A stretch of 64,000 nucleotides of DNA, from contig NZ_JOFL01000007.1 of NCBI RefSeq assembly GCF_000719265.1, positions 124,001-188,000 on the forward strand, read 5' to 3'. This DNA is from Streptomyces roseoverticillatus. Lineage in GTDB: Bacteria; Actinomycetota; Actinomycetes; Streptomycetales; Streptomycetaceae. Position numbers and translations under genes: made by a program. The notes under the pieces are model-generated. The model saw only the letters and a list, made by a program, of their open reading frames with translations, did not search any database and had not been told where the DNA came from. This document shows positions 54,501-61,030 of the stretch, piece after piece. Numbering within the stretch: the first letter of the stretch is position 1; each line of letters begins with the position of its first letter.

Positions 54501-55335
54501 CGACGGGGCAGACCGGGCCGAGTGGCCGCCCCGGCTCGTTCAGGCCCGCGACCGCTCCGAGCCTGCGCAGCAGCATGGCCACGTCGGTGCCCTGGGCACC
54601 GTCGTAGGTGTGGAACTCGTCCAGGACGACGTAGGCCAGTGCGGAGCCGTCAGCCCCGCGCCACAGCCGCTGGTCCTCGGGGCGCTGGAGCAGCAGGTCC
54701 AGCATCTTGTAGTTGGTGATCAGGATGTCGGGGCGGGTGCGCCTGATCTCGTCCCGGTCGACGGCCACCCGGGGGTTGGCCTGCTTGAACTCCTTCGAGG
54801 CCTTGTCGCCGATGTACAGCGCCGCGCGCACCCCCGCGTCCCTGAGCCGCGCGTCCCTGGGGCTGTCGAGGTAGTCGTTGATGCGGTGGGCCTGGTCGGT
54901 GGCGAGCGCGTTCATCGGATAGAGGAGGACGGCCTTGACGCCCTCACGCCCGGCCTCGCGCTCGCGGCGGCAGTGGTCGAGCACCGGGACGAGGAACGAC
55001 TCGGTCTTGCCGGAGCCGGTGCCAGTGGTCACCAGCGTGGGCCGGGCCGGCCCGTGCAGCGTCGAGAGGCGCTCCCAGGCCCGCTCCTGATGGCGGTGGG
55101 GAACGAAGTCCTTGACGCGCGGCCACCAGGTGAGATGCCGCTGCCAGGCATCGCCCTCCGCCGGGCGGAAGGGCGTGCGGATGCGAAGGTACGGTCCCCG
55201 GAAGATGCCGTCCTCCGGGTCGCCGAGGAACTGCTCCAGTGCGCTGCGGGTGCTTTCGTCCGCCAGCGCGTACGTCGTCGACAGGTACTGGCTCAGGCTG
55301 TCGCGTACCTGCTCGGCGGCGAGGGTCGGTCGCAC
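48547..55335 (-). CDS. Giant DEAD-box helicase with DUF1998 and C-terminal nuclease-like domain
   Basis: A 2262-aa superfamily 2 helicase. The N-terminal RecA domain has Walker A TTGTGSGKTESF (about 100), TNYKMLD and the Walker B box VLDEFHTYD (about 240). A very long insertion follows, then the second RecA domain (STPTLELGIDIGDL-type motif V; QRVGRAGRATG motif VI, about 1130). DUF1998 sits at about 1600-1740 (LYDALPGGTGYLHRL; cysteine cluster CPCVGEDRPACHRC), preceded by a zinc-finger-like region (CPDCGHARTHKAE). Near 1855-1895 lies a Vsr-like endonuclease pattern (VYLDGYRYHAS ... GWQVFQLTWDD). The size and layout recall DruE of Druantia or fused DrmA-DrmB of DISARM. GTG at 55335 has AAGGAG 8 nt upstream. 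Fourth gene of the operon. Confidence 0.85.
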   Translation of the reverse strand: MRPTLAAEQVRDSLSQYLSTTYALADESTRSALEQFLGDPEDGIFRGPYLRIRTPFRPAEGDAWQRHLTWWPRVKDFVPHRHQERAWERLSTLHGPARPTLVTTGTGSGKTESFLVPVLDHCRREREAGREGVKAVLLYPMNALATDQAHRINDYLDSPRDARLRDAGVRAALYIGDKASKEFKQANPRVAVDRDEIRRTRPDILITNYKMLDLLLQRPEDQRLWRGADGSALAYVVLDEFHTYDGAQGTDVAMLLRRLGAVAGLNEPGRPLGPVCPVATSATLGEGGSGASGGSMLDVAEQVFGVPFPPEAVVGEDRRGAQDFAGNSDFTLPFPSPHEVAELGDPTRDREALDQLAAAFTGKSGLSPQQLGRQLRRHRLTAAVLEILDGRPRTMAEIMDVLPRYAYHWGMAVQQNPAVAAQALARYVALLSTARDPDYPARPLLSIEVHHWVRSVSRLLRGVSAARAEFRWDDERVAAGGRLAARTGSGAVGSGSGTVPTDDAAQAVPAGDSAPPPAQVFLPAVFCRECGRSGWAALSPEADPAELDMNATKIRRASVGRDKSRVRNMISATPQQAYDAAFVTEKPRSGPTVMVLDGLNGRLRPLSPEADFHAPHDGAGPRVAKPLHDAAFVWADLADDRAARDDQCPACRTFNAIRYLGTGLAALAAASITQLFTGGELDKNLKEDKTLLFNDSVQDAAHRAGYVASRSYTFSFRSLLASRMDENEPIALSDLAADLIADVVDSKAVQAAVIPPDLHAVRGVDTLLSGRSRGSRATWELIAQRLAFSAVLEFGLRSRQGRTLELTRTVAADVPLEDPDAVAEIVRELLHTTPGDISLPDGSLPGPDRWVGHVRGLLERLRTRGAIRHAWLDDWLNEAGVRRWLIWGGRKTGMPAFPPGVSAPAFLLGSPKQGSDDFDVVTGRLGWYQDWTRRSLGLSPDAANAFLVRLLPALVDAGVLSARTTKDGTTRVYGLQPGHVQVRKLADDRVADASAHCPVCSWEQTVHPDLADQWHGQPCPRYRCGGLLRTGQDLESGVRRRDFTQDFYRRMYREAGVFTINTAEHTGTLSRPKREAVEKAFRAGTGAHYANPQVLSCTPTLELGIDIGDLSAVVLASLPKGPANYVQRVGRAGRATGNAYLLTMVDRGPRDRYYLDDPRQMIAGDIQPPGCFLSAIEILRRQYLAHLLDLTGAGRLPAPDADGAALRPMPHLATDLFGPSAWLSEFQQVALARGASLVEEFLALFPPYDEAKGTGVSPQAADELRAYATGGLAEALDKARAQWEDRRGEMQRRIQAIDDAHRALVAGDPEHERQGRELRAERRAVSRRAGEISRATAHGTLVDLGLLPNYSLVDSVTELEATLTWREEGREGQPEHHSKVLKYDRPARLALSDFAPGNHYYIQGYKHRITGLDIGSPSRPAWLWWRVCPDCGHARTHKAEQDSSACPRCGSAAIGDVGCLHKVLVPHRVLARDQRDDVRVRDDTDERDRRHYTVVPAVDIPQEHIEAGWRHKKATFGWEFTRQAVIRHINVGASRVDTGADEAFAGRRVRLNPFWVCDSCGYADADGGPAAAHAGQQDALVAHRATKYHRPWCPRLRDGLGETRAAQQGVRLLLAHELRSEALRILIPAVTAHTQERLVSFKALLLAGIAQSYGGDPDHLAVVTDSMPEPGSDVRRHFLVLYDALPGGTGYLHRLAGPDGLHDVLTRARQVIEQCPCVGEDRPACHRCLLRHVDDGEYELVSREHALDMLGELLGRAGDGWDIEEAATTRDITLVQQVESELEALFRRGLMAWAERVDEVSVRTALTPDGERDTTLRFTAPDGRVSGWRMETQTDLGFTVPDVVFRSLDDDRRRVAVYLDGYRYHASPDHNRIAADAAKRTRLRAGHGWQVFQLTWDDVRGWTGETKPPAAPVWVPYQNTAQKTASDIHRRVHGGDPRDLPRFVWANPVETLIGYLTTPDHEVWRRRAQSALAGFAAVSATSRALADGPEVGHRIAEALTGKRLSGGQGAVQVMATQDGSGCPLTIALDLRQGQAGATWTALTVLDDSPDAVGGDENAHRRRWQAWLYWTNLLQFLNEGEGDGVQLASSQLPGFNPVELAVTGGAGWLESQRPRREPGAEGEATAAPHTAPAAEPAGAAVRDPAWDEVIEYLVEEPGLAQLTDGLAGAGVPAPEAGYELGEAAWPAELAWPTHRIGVVLAHRRGADGTEDRDAEDRDQAYAAAGWMVRTAVEWDARELAEALLRPAGADHRPAMNDDEEHDR

Positions 55336-55473
55336 CCCGGCATCTCCTTCGTTCCGTCGTCTTCGTCGGTGCCGCCCTCCAGGGGCCGGCGCCACGCCCC
55401 CACGTTAACGGGCGGGTCCGACATCTCACCCTTGGCGGGTCGGCCGCGACCCGCGGCTGCCCGGTCACCCGGC

Positions 55474-56421
55474 TCAGACCCCGAGTTTGCGGCCCACGTA
55501 CGCGATGCGCAGGGTGCGCTGCTCGTGCAGGAGCCGGAAGTGCATCCGCCCCGGCGAGGGCAGGAATTCACAGTGCCAGTCGAAGAGTCGCTGTTCCCCG
55601 TCGAGGTCCGTGAACCAGCACAACCGCCGACGCGACTCGAACTCGGGGCGCACGTCGGATAGCCATTGCGGTGCGATGGGGCGGGTGTCCGGGTCCCACG
55701 CGGACACCGCGTCCTCAAGCTCCGCGAGACGGTCCCGCACGGGTTGCACCCACACCGAGGGCAGCTGGCGCAGGTGCGCTTCGACCTCAGGCAGGAACTG
55801 CAGCCGCGGAAAGAGGTCGGCCCGTCGCTCCCATAAGTGGCCGCCGTGCCGGACGGCCGCGAGGCCTCCTCTGCGGACGGTCTCGGCTTCGTCCCGGATC
55901 CAGGACGCGTGCACGTCGACATGCGCGGACGAGGACAGATGCCGCACCTGAACCTCGCTGGTGTCCGAACGGTATGTGCCGTCCTCCCCCTCCACCAGCC
56001 GCTCGCGCTCCAGCGTCACATGGTCCGTACCCCAGCACCGCTCCACCGCCAAGGAGACCCCGAGGCCGCCCATCAGATGGGCAGCCCCGAGCCCTTCCAC
56101 CGGCTCGCCCTGGTGCCGGTACTCCACGTCGTAGAAGTCCTGCCCCTCCGGGAAGACGACCCGGTGCGGCCACTTGCTCTGCATCTGGAGCAGCCGACGC
56201 CACGCATCACGGTTCCTCGGGTTGCCGTGCCACTTGCCGATCGGATGGCCTGCCGCGATCTGGATACCGGTGATCGGCTCCCGGCTGACCAGCGCGGTGC
56301 CCGCCCGGTCGGCCCGGACCACCGCGAGCACGGCCCGCGCGAGTTCCGTCATGGCCCCGTCGGCGCGCGCGGGGTCGCACCCGGTTCCGCAGGATCTCTC
56401 GTTCAGGAACAGCAGCGGCAC
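55474..56421 (-). CDS. Uncharacterised operon protein, 315 aa
   Basis: I recognise no family. The protein is soluble, rich in Trp, Arg and His, and lacks a signal peptide or membrane helix. The N-terminal half has beta-strand-like segments around RVVFPEGQDFYDVEYRHQG. The C-terminal end (QRLFDWHCEFLPSPGRMHF ... RTLRIAYVGRKLGV) looks like a compact beta domain that could bind nucleic acid. GTG at 56421 is supported by GGAGGGGG a few nt upstream. The gene lies 48 nt after the ATPase gene and 138 nt before the giant helicase, all on the same strand, so it very probably belongs to the same defence operon. It would be a good marker gene for finding relatives of this system. Confidence 0.7.
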   Translation of the reverse strand: MPLLFLNERSCGTGCDPARADGAMTELARAVLAVVRADRAGTALVSREPITGIQIAAGHPIGKWHGNPRNRDAWRRLLQMQSKWPHRVVFPEGQDFYDVEYRHQGEPVEGLGAAHLMGGLGVSLAVERCWGTDHVTLERERLVEGEDGTYRSDTSEVQVRHLSSSAHVDVHASWIRDEAETVRRGGLAAVRHGGHLWERRADLFPRLQFLPEVEAHLRQLPSVWVQPVRDRLAELEDAVSAWDPDTRPIAPQWLSDVRPEFESRRRLCWFTDLDGEQRLFDWHCEFLPSPGRMHFRLLHEQRTLRIAYVGRKLGV

Positions 56422-56469
56422 GCTTCCCCCTCCGTGATGTCGTACGCGCCTTGGACCGGGCCCGGGCCG

Positions 56470-57651
56470 TCAGCCCAAGAGCTCGTCGAGCGTGTTCTCC
56501 AGCTCGTCGAAGAAGCCCTCGGGCCATTGGTCGAGCAGGCCGTCCCGGTCGATGCGGGGGCTGGTGACGTCCACGCCTGTGCCGTCGCCCCGGAAGAAAT
56601 GGAGGGCGGTCTGCTCCGGTGCGAGCACGCGGCGCTTCACGGCGAGCCGCACCCCGTTCAGTACGTGGTCACTATGCGTCTCGACGACCAGCTGGGCACC
56701 CTGTGCCGCCGCGGCCGAGGCGAGCGCGGCCATGCGGGTCTGCCCGCGCGGGTGCAGATGCGCCTCGGGATTCTCCAGGAGGACCAGCGATCCGGGCCGC
56801 GCGGTCAGGCAGGCCACGACGATGGGCAGCGCGTAGGTGAGGCCGAAGCCGACGTTGGTGGGGCGCCGGCGGGTGCCGCTCGGGCCGTCGAAGCCGTACG
56901 AGAGGCGGACCGAGTCGGTCCCCTCGATGGCGGCCGCCTGGATGTCCACGCCGGGGCACAGCTCCCCGATCCAGGCGGCGGCCTGGTCGAGGAGCCGCGG
57001 CGACTGGGCGCGCGGATGGCGCAGCGGGCCGTCCGGAACCTCGTCTCTGGCATGGTGCCGCAGGAAGTTGACGGTGTGTTCGCCGCGTACGCCGAGGAAG
57101 CCGCGACCGATGGCCGCATGGTGGTCGCGCGGATAGAACTCGGCGGGCGAAATGCGGTCGGCGTGCAGGTATTGGAACCCGGCCGTGAAGTAGCCAGGGA
57201 TGACCGCCGCGTCCCCGGCCGGGGGCGTCGCACCCTCGGTCGTCAGGGGGAGGGCCACGCGGGTCAGTGGCAGCAGATTCTGTTCGGGCTCGTAGGCGGC
57301 GGTCCAGGAGTAGCGGTACGCGCCCTCGCTCACCGCGAGTGTGATCTCCGCCTCGTAACCCGTGAAGTCCTCGTGCAGGACGTCGTGGCCGGTGCCCAGA
57401 GTGACGAGTTCCCCGTTGAGGAGAAAGCCGTTGTCGACGGCCGCGATCTTGCCAACGTCTTCCGCTTCTTCGACCGGTCCCCGGATCTGGTCGAGATCGC
57501 CGGCCGCGTACGACTGCTGGAGCAGCGCGAGCGCCTGGAGGACGCTGCTCTTACCGGAGGAGTTGAGGCCGGTCAGCAGGGTGAGCGGGGCGAAGGACAG
57601 GTCGGCATGTTGGAACGCCTTGAAGTTCGTCAGCGTCAGCCGGTCGATCAC
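56470..57651 (-). CDS. AAA family ATPase, DUF3696/SMC-like
   Basis: A 393-aa ABC/SMC-type ATPase of the AAA_15/OLD-like group. Walker A is LLTGLNSSGKSSVLQAL (about 26-42), the signature-like region is NVGFGLTYALPIVVA (about 268), and Walker B is SLVLLENPEAHLHPRGQ (about 290). The switch histidine lies in VVETHSDHVLNG, and the typical DUF3696 C-terminus (FFDELENTLDELL) follows. No Toprim nuclease follows the ATPase, so cleavage must come from a partner. Its ATG overlaps the stop of the DUF262 gene by 4 nt. Similar ATPases act as sensors or switches in Septu/Gabija-like systems; the role here is inferred. Confidence 0.88.
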   Translation of the reverse strand: MIDRLTLTNFKAFQHADLSFAPLTLLTGLNSSGKSSVLQALALLQQSYAAGDLDQIRGPVEEAEDVGKIAAVDNGFLLNGELVTLGTGHDVLHEDFTGYEAEITLAVSEGAYRYSWTAAYEPEQNLLPLTRVALPLTTEGATPPAGDAAVIPGYFTAGFQYLHADRISPAEFYPRDHHAAIGRGFLGVRGEHTVNFLRHHARDEVPDGPLRHPRAQSPRLLDQAAAWIGELCPGVDIQAAAIEGTDSVRLSYGFDGPSGTRRRPTNVGFGLTYALPIVVACLTARPGSLVLLENPEAHLHPRGQTRMAALASAAAAQGAQLVVETHSDHVLNGVRLAVKRRVLAPEQTALHFFRGDGTGVDVTSPRIDRDGLLDQWPEGFFDELENTLDELLG

Positions 57652-58922
57652 TGTTCCCCTACCCCCCGGAAGAGCTCCGCCACCGCGGCGAACCTCTTGC
57701 GCACCTTCTTCGTGTCGCCCGTGGCGACGGAGATGGCGCGGTCGAAATCCCAGTCCTTCATCAGCTCGAAGAACCCTTCGAGCACCCTGTCACGGGACGT
57801 TACCAGTGTGTCCCGTGAGTGATCATCCAAGATGGCGAGATTGACCGCGACCGTCTCGAATAGAGCCTTGTTGATGGGCGATTTACCCTTTCCGCCCCGC
57901 CACTTTCGGAACGCATGCTCCCCGAAGAGCGCCTTCGCACAGCGCATCGCCTTGCGGAACTCCACGGCCAGCACCTCCCGCCGCTCCTCGCTCAGCCGGT
58001 TGACGCCGTGCATGGAGTCCACGAGGAACTGGTCGAAGTCCCGCTGCGCATGGCGGGCCGGATCGCTGAGCCGGAACGCCAGGAAACGGAGCACCATCTC
58101 CCGGTCGGCCATGCGTTCGTTGGACACGCTGTGCCCCGTGGCGTCGCCGAAGGCCGGGTCCTCCGCGAGGTCGGCGAGGTAGCCGCGGATGGGCCCCTCG
58201 ATCATGGCGTGCCGGATCTCCTGCGGGGTAAGCGGCAACCCCCCGGTATTGATCCGCGAGAAGACGTTGAACTTCACGGCTTCCGGGGTGCCCTGCTGAA
58301 TGATGTGGACCACGAGCTGGGTCTCGCGCAGCCTGATCCGCAGCCGGCCGGTCAGGTCCTGGTACCCCTTGCCGTGGAAGTCCCGCAGATAGTCGAGCCC
58401 GCGCAGGGTGAGCGGCGGCATGTCGACGGCCTCGGGCCCCATGAACCGGGCGATCGCCGTCAGCCGCTGGATGCCGTCGACGACCGACCAGTTGTCCTCC
58501 TCGTCCTGCGCCATATGAAAGGACGAGATGGGGATACGCAGCAGCAACGACTCGATGAGGCGGCTCTGCTGTACGTCGGTCCAGATGCCGGCCCGGCGCT
58601 GGAAGTCCGGCGCCAGGTCGATCATGCCCTCCCGTAGGCGGGAGAGGAGGAGATCGACCGTGGTCGCCTGCGTCTCGATCTTGATGTTCTCGGGCCGGAA
58701 AGGCGCGGAGATCCCATCGGCGTCGGCCGCGCCCTCCTCGTCGGCGGGCTGCTCCAGCTCCACACCGGTCGGAAGCCCGTCGGCTCCGACTTCGACGGGG
58801 CCGGTGAGTAAAGGGAAGAGACCCGACTCCGGCACCTCCGACTCCACCACCGGCAGCTGGTACCGCTGATACCCCACGGCCCGCTCACGCCGTACGCTGC
58901 CGCTGTCCTCAAGCCCTCTCAT
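57648..58922 (-). CDS. DUF262 domain protein (ParB/GmrS-like NTPase-nuclease)
   Basis: A 424-aa protein with the DUF262 core (about 85-300): PDFQRRAGIWTDVQQSRLIES, the DGxQR-type signature VDGIQRLTA (about 150), and FSRINTGGLPLTPQEIRHA. DUF262 domains occur in GmrSD, SspE and other systems that cut modified or foreign DNA using NTP hydrolysis. The C-terminal part is helical and lacks an obvious DUF1524 HNH motif, so it may sense rather than cut. The first 80 residues are acidic and probably disordered. First gene of the five-gene operon. It has no close promoter-proximal neighbour: 217 nt separate it from the DUF397 remnant upstream. Confidence 0.87.
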   Translation of the reverse strand: MRGLEDSGSVRRERAVGYQRYQLPVVESEVPESGLFPLLTGPVEVGADGLPTGVELEQPADEEGAADADGISAPFRPENIKIETQATTVDLLLSRLREGMIDLAPDFQRRAGIWTDVQQSRLIESLLLRIPISSFHMAQDEEDNWSVVDGIQRLTAIARFMGPEAVDMPPLTLRGLDYLRDFHGKGYQDLTGRLRIRLRETQLVVHIIQQGTPEAVKFNVFSRINTGGLPLTPQEIRHAMIEGPIRGYLADLAEDPAFGDATGHSVSNERMADREMVLRFLAFRLSDPARHAQRDFDQFLVDSMHGVNRLSEERREVLAVEFRKAMRCAKALFGEHAFRKWRGGKGKSPINKALFETVAVNLAILDDHSRDTLVTSRDRVLEGFFELMKDWDFDRAISVATGDTKKVRKRFAAVAELFRGVGEQ

Positions 58923-59139
58923 GACTCCCCGTCACCCTCGCTCGCCGCCGCCCGTTGGCCCTGCGGCCAGCTTATAGACGGCGGGCAGGCGAGTCAGTGC
59001 GGCGGCGCTGGCCACGGCCTTCTGGATTGAGGTGCCGCAGGGCTCGTCCGCACAGGTCACACGCTTACGCCTAGCGCCCCGGGCACGGGTCAGCCACAGC
59101 CGGGTGTCCGTGCTGGGGCTGACCTGTTCCTGTCGGAGC

Positions 59140-59300
59140 TCAGTCGGCATCCGGGAAGACTCCAGCCCGTATCCCCGATATGAACTCGGTCCATGCTCTT
59201 GTGGCGACACGGAGAGAAGGGCCGTGCGAGTCCTTGGAATCACGGACGGGCACCACACCGGGGAAGCCGTCGGCTACCTCGACGCAATCCCCATCGCCTG
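59140..59300 (-). pseudogene. DUF397 fragment left by a deletion
   Basis: The frame ending at the TGA 59140-59142 reads DCVEVADGFPGVVPVRDSKD, then SHGPSLRVATRAWTEFISG, a typical DUF397 C-terminus. The N-terminal third of DUF397 is absent. It runs straight into the truncated XRE regulator coding sequence near 59295, and the two overlap in different frames, so a deletion has fused the end of one gene to the other. It has no own start or ribosome site and is probably not translated. Confidence 0.75.
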
Positions 59301-59879
59301 CAGATGTTCCAGCTGAGCACGCATAACCTTGGCGCCTCCGACCTGCCCACGCAGAGCACCCTCACCCTCGATCACGCACACCTGAGGAGCGCTCTCTCCA
59401 GCGAGCACCTCCTGCCGTTGCATGCGCACGGTCACAAGTTCATCGACTCGATGAGGCGGCATTCTCACCGGGGAAGCATGGAAGAGTTCGCGGGCGTAAT
59501 CGGCAGTCTGCAGGAGACCGGCAATCAGCATGGGCTGATACGAGCGGATGTAGTTGGCCGTCTGCTCGTAGTCGATGTAGTCGGCATAGGACGGTAGAGC
59601 GACACCCAAGCGCTGCACCCATCCCCGCTCGGTCCCCCTCCGTGCAAGGCTGGCGACTTCCTCGATGTAGCTCGAATCATCGATCCCATAGAAGGTCATC
59701 AGGTCTCGGAGTTCACTCAGCGAGACACCCAGGCGCGCATTCTCGATGCGGCTGATCTTGGACCGGTGACAGCCGATGCGCTCGGCCGCCTCCTCCGGCG
59801 TCTTGCCCGCGCCCTCCCGCAACCGGGCGAGCAGCGCGGCGAGTCTGCGACGGCGGACAGACGGGCGCGGTTCGGACAC
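59274..59879 (-). CDS. Truncated XRE-family regulator (DUF5753)
   Basis: A 201-aa helix-turn-helix regulator of the large Streptomyces DUF5753 group, which usually pairs with a downstream DUF397 gene (about 280 aa expected). The DNA-binding part is REGAGKTPEEAAERIGCHRSK; DUF5753 begins at about 90 (SYADYIDYEQTANYIRSYQ, then LIAGLLQTADYARELF). The reading frame ends after LEHLQAMGIASR, where the family normally continues with LQVLPF-type sequence; about 80 residues are lost at the junction with the DUF397 fragment. DNA binding may be retained. A palindromic operator lies 62-78 nt upstream, suggesting autoregulation. Confidence 0.85.
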   Translation of the reverse strand: MSEPRPSVRRRRLAALLARLREGAGKTPEEAAERIGCHRSKISRIENARLGVSLSELRDLMTFYGIDDSSYIEEVASLARRGTERGWVQRLGVALPSYADYIDYEQTANYIRSYQPMLIAGLLQTADYARELFHASPVRMPPHRVDELVTVRMQRQEVLAGESAPQVCVIEGEGALRGQVGGAKVMRAQLEHLQAMGIASR

Positions 59880-59940
59880 AGGCTCAACCCCCTACACCGG
59901 CAAGCGAAGTGGGACTCAGGCTACAGCCAGCACAAGATCC

Positions 59941-59957
59941 GAACATGTTCCGGAACA
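59941..59957. promoter_or_regulatory. Overlapping palindromes, probable XRE operator
   Basis: GAACATGTTC (59941-59950) and TGTTCCGGAACA (59946-59957) are perfect palindromes sharing the half-site TGTTC. They give three alternating GAACA/TGTTC half-sites directly upstream of the XRE gene and facing the small plus-strand ORFs. This is likely the binding site of the adjacent regulator. Confidence 0.6.
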
Positions 59958-60144
59958 GTTGCGGATGATCTATGGCCCGGAGCACACTACGCGGAGCGTT
60001 CACCTCTCGTCGCTTTGAGTGATCTTGGTGAGGGTTGCATAGGGCACCCGTGTGCCCAAATCCGCTGCCGCGTACACGAAGACAAACCCCGGCGACCGTC
60101 CTACCGGCCCCGGGGCGTGGCCAACCTGAAGGGACAGGTCAACA

Positions 60145-60300
60145 ATGGTCAACCTTATCGTCCGATGCCTCGAATGGCTGAAGGCGTTGCTCACGCCCGA
60201 TGCACCCGGCGGAGGCTCCACCCGCCACCCCGCTCACGCGGCTCCCGCTACGCACCCCGCAGCGACCCAGGTGCGGCAGGGCACGCACCCTTCCGACTAG
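60145..60300 (+). CDS. Possible small protein, 51 aa
   Basis: A short frame from an ATG at 60145 to a TAG at 60298. It begins with a hydrophobic/cationic helix (MVNLIVRCLEWLKALL) followed by a Pro/Ala/His-rich tail. GAAGGGAC precedes the start. Small proteins of this look often precede the next two genes in Streptomyces, but it is too short for firm assignment. Confidence 0.4.
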   Translation: MVNLIVRCLEWLKALLTPDAPGGGSTRHPAHAAPATHPAATQVRQGTHPSD

Positions 60301-60398
60301 CCGATCGACAGCGGCAATAGGCCCGAACCCATGTTGTGGGTGACGGCGCACGGGATCGACATCCGGCCCCGACAGCCTCACAGCGGGGAGGCGGGCCG

Positions 60399-60638
60399 AT
60401 GAACGCCGACGACCACACCGCCCAACAGACCCCCGAGGACGGCTCGTTCGTGATGGACGCGAGCAAGGGCAAAGTCGGGCAGGTGATGGGCCACGAGGGG
60501 CCGTGTTTCCAGCTCCGTCCGCTCCAAGGCGGACGGGAGTGGGAAGCACGGCCGGAAGACGTACGGCTCGCGACGGACGCCGAGAGGCTGAGCGCCAAGG
60601 CCCAAGCAGCGAACTCGGCGAGGAGGTGGTGGGGATGA
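60399..60638 (+). CDS. Small conserved-type protein, 79 aa
   Basis: A soluble small protein of unknown function; a central beta segment (SKGKVGQVMGHEGPCFQL, then LQGGREWEARPEDVRLA) resembles short SH3-like or DUF6232-type actinomycete proteins. GGGGAG precedes the ATG at 60399. Its stop overlaps the next start (ATGA), so the two form a coupled pair. Such pairs are commonly found beside XRE/DUF397 regulators in Streptomyces. Confidence 0.6.
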   Translation: MNADDHTAQQTPEDGSFVMDASKGKVGQVMGHEGPCFQLRPLQGGREWEARPEDVRLATDAERLSAKAQAANSARRWWG

Positions 60639-60871
60639 GCGCGCACACGGTGATCCGATTCACCGACTGGATGATCGGCCCGGAGAGGGCACCGGAAGCC
60701 CCGCCAGTCATCCACGAGTTGGAGTGCACCACGTGCAACGCCGCCTCCAAGGCGACCGAGGACTTCGAGGACGCGCGCGACTGGGCCTTCGAGCACGTCG
60801 GCCGCAATCCTTCCCATACGGGCTACCGGGAGATCATTCACCGGTTCTGGCGCGCCACGCAGGTGAGGTGA
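60635..60871 (+). CDS. DUF7848-like small protein, 78 aa
   Basis: A small protein starting at the ATG overlapping the previous stop, with GAGGAGGTGG upstream as ribosome site. It has a CxxC pair (LECTTCNAASKATED) and a later helix-plus-strand (ARDWAFEHVGRNPSHTGYRE) in the arrangement of the DUF7848 family, a possible small zinc-binding fold. Function unknown. Confidence 0.6.
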   Translation: MSAHTVIRFTDWMIGPERAPEAPPVIHELECTTCNAASKATEDFEDARDWAFEHVGRNPSHTGYREIIHRFWRATQVR

Positions 60872-60888
60872 TCAGCACCCCGTAGACG

Positions 60889-60939
60889 CCTGCCCTGGCC
60901 GTTCCCTGCCAGGTGAGGACGGCCAGCGGCCGGGGCAGG
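60889..60939. terminator. Nested hairpin between convergent genes
   Basis: CCTGCCC pairs with GGGCAGG (outer 7 bp) and CTGGCCGT with ACGGCCAG (inner 8 bp), in an imperfect stem between the DUF7848-like gene and the methyltransferase stop. Plausible as a two-way terminator. Confidence 0.5.
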
Positions 60940-61030
60940 CTCCCTATCCCCTGATTGGGCCCCGGCCTGTTCCGCCTCACAGCGGACAGCCGGGACCCTG
61001 CCGTTTCTGCCGACAGCGGCGAGTTGCGGG

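Noticed and set aside
52291..55662. A 1123-codon plus-strand open frame
   Set aside because: Again antisense to the giant helicase; no recognisable domain.
48547..58922. Naming the five-gene operon Druantia or DISARM
   Set aside because: The giant helicase resembles DruE or DrmA-DrmB, but the partners of those systems (druA-D/H, drmC, drmMI in the operon) are missing.
59941..59950. GAACATGTTC as a LexA/SOS box
   Set aside because: The actinobacterial SOS box has GAAC-N4-GTTC; here only two bases separate the halves, so a local regulator is more likely.
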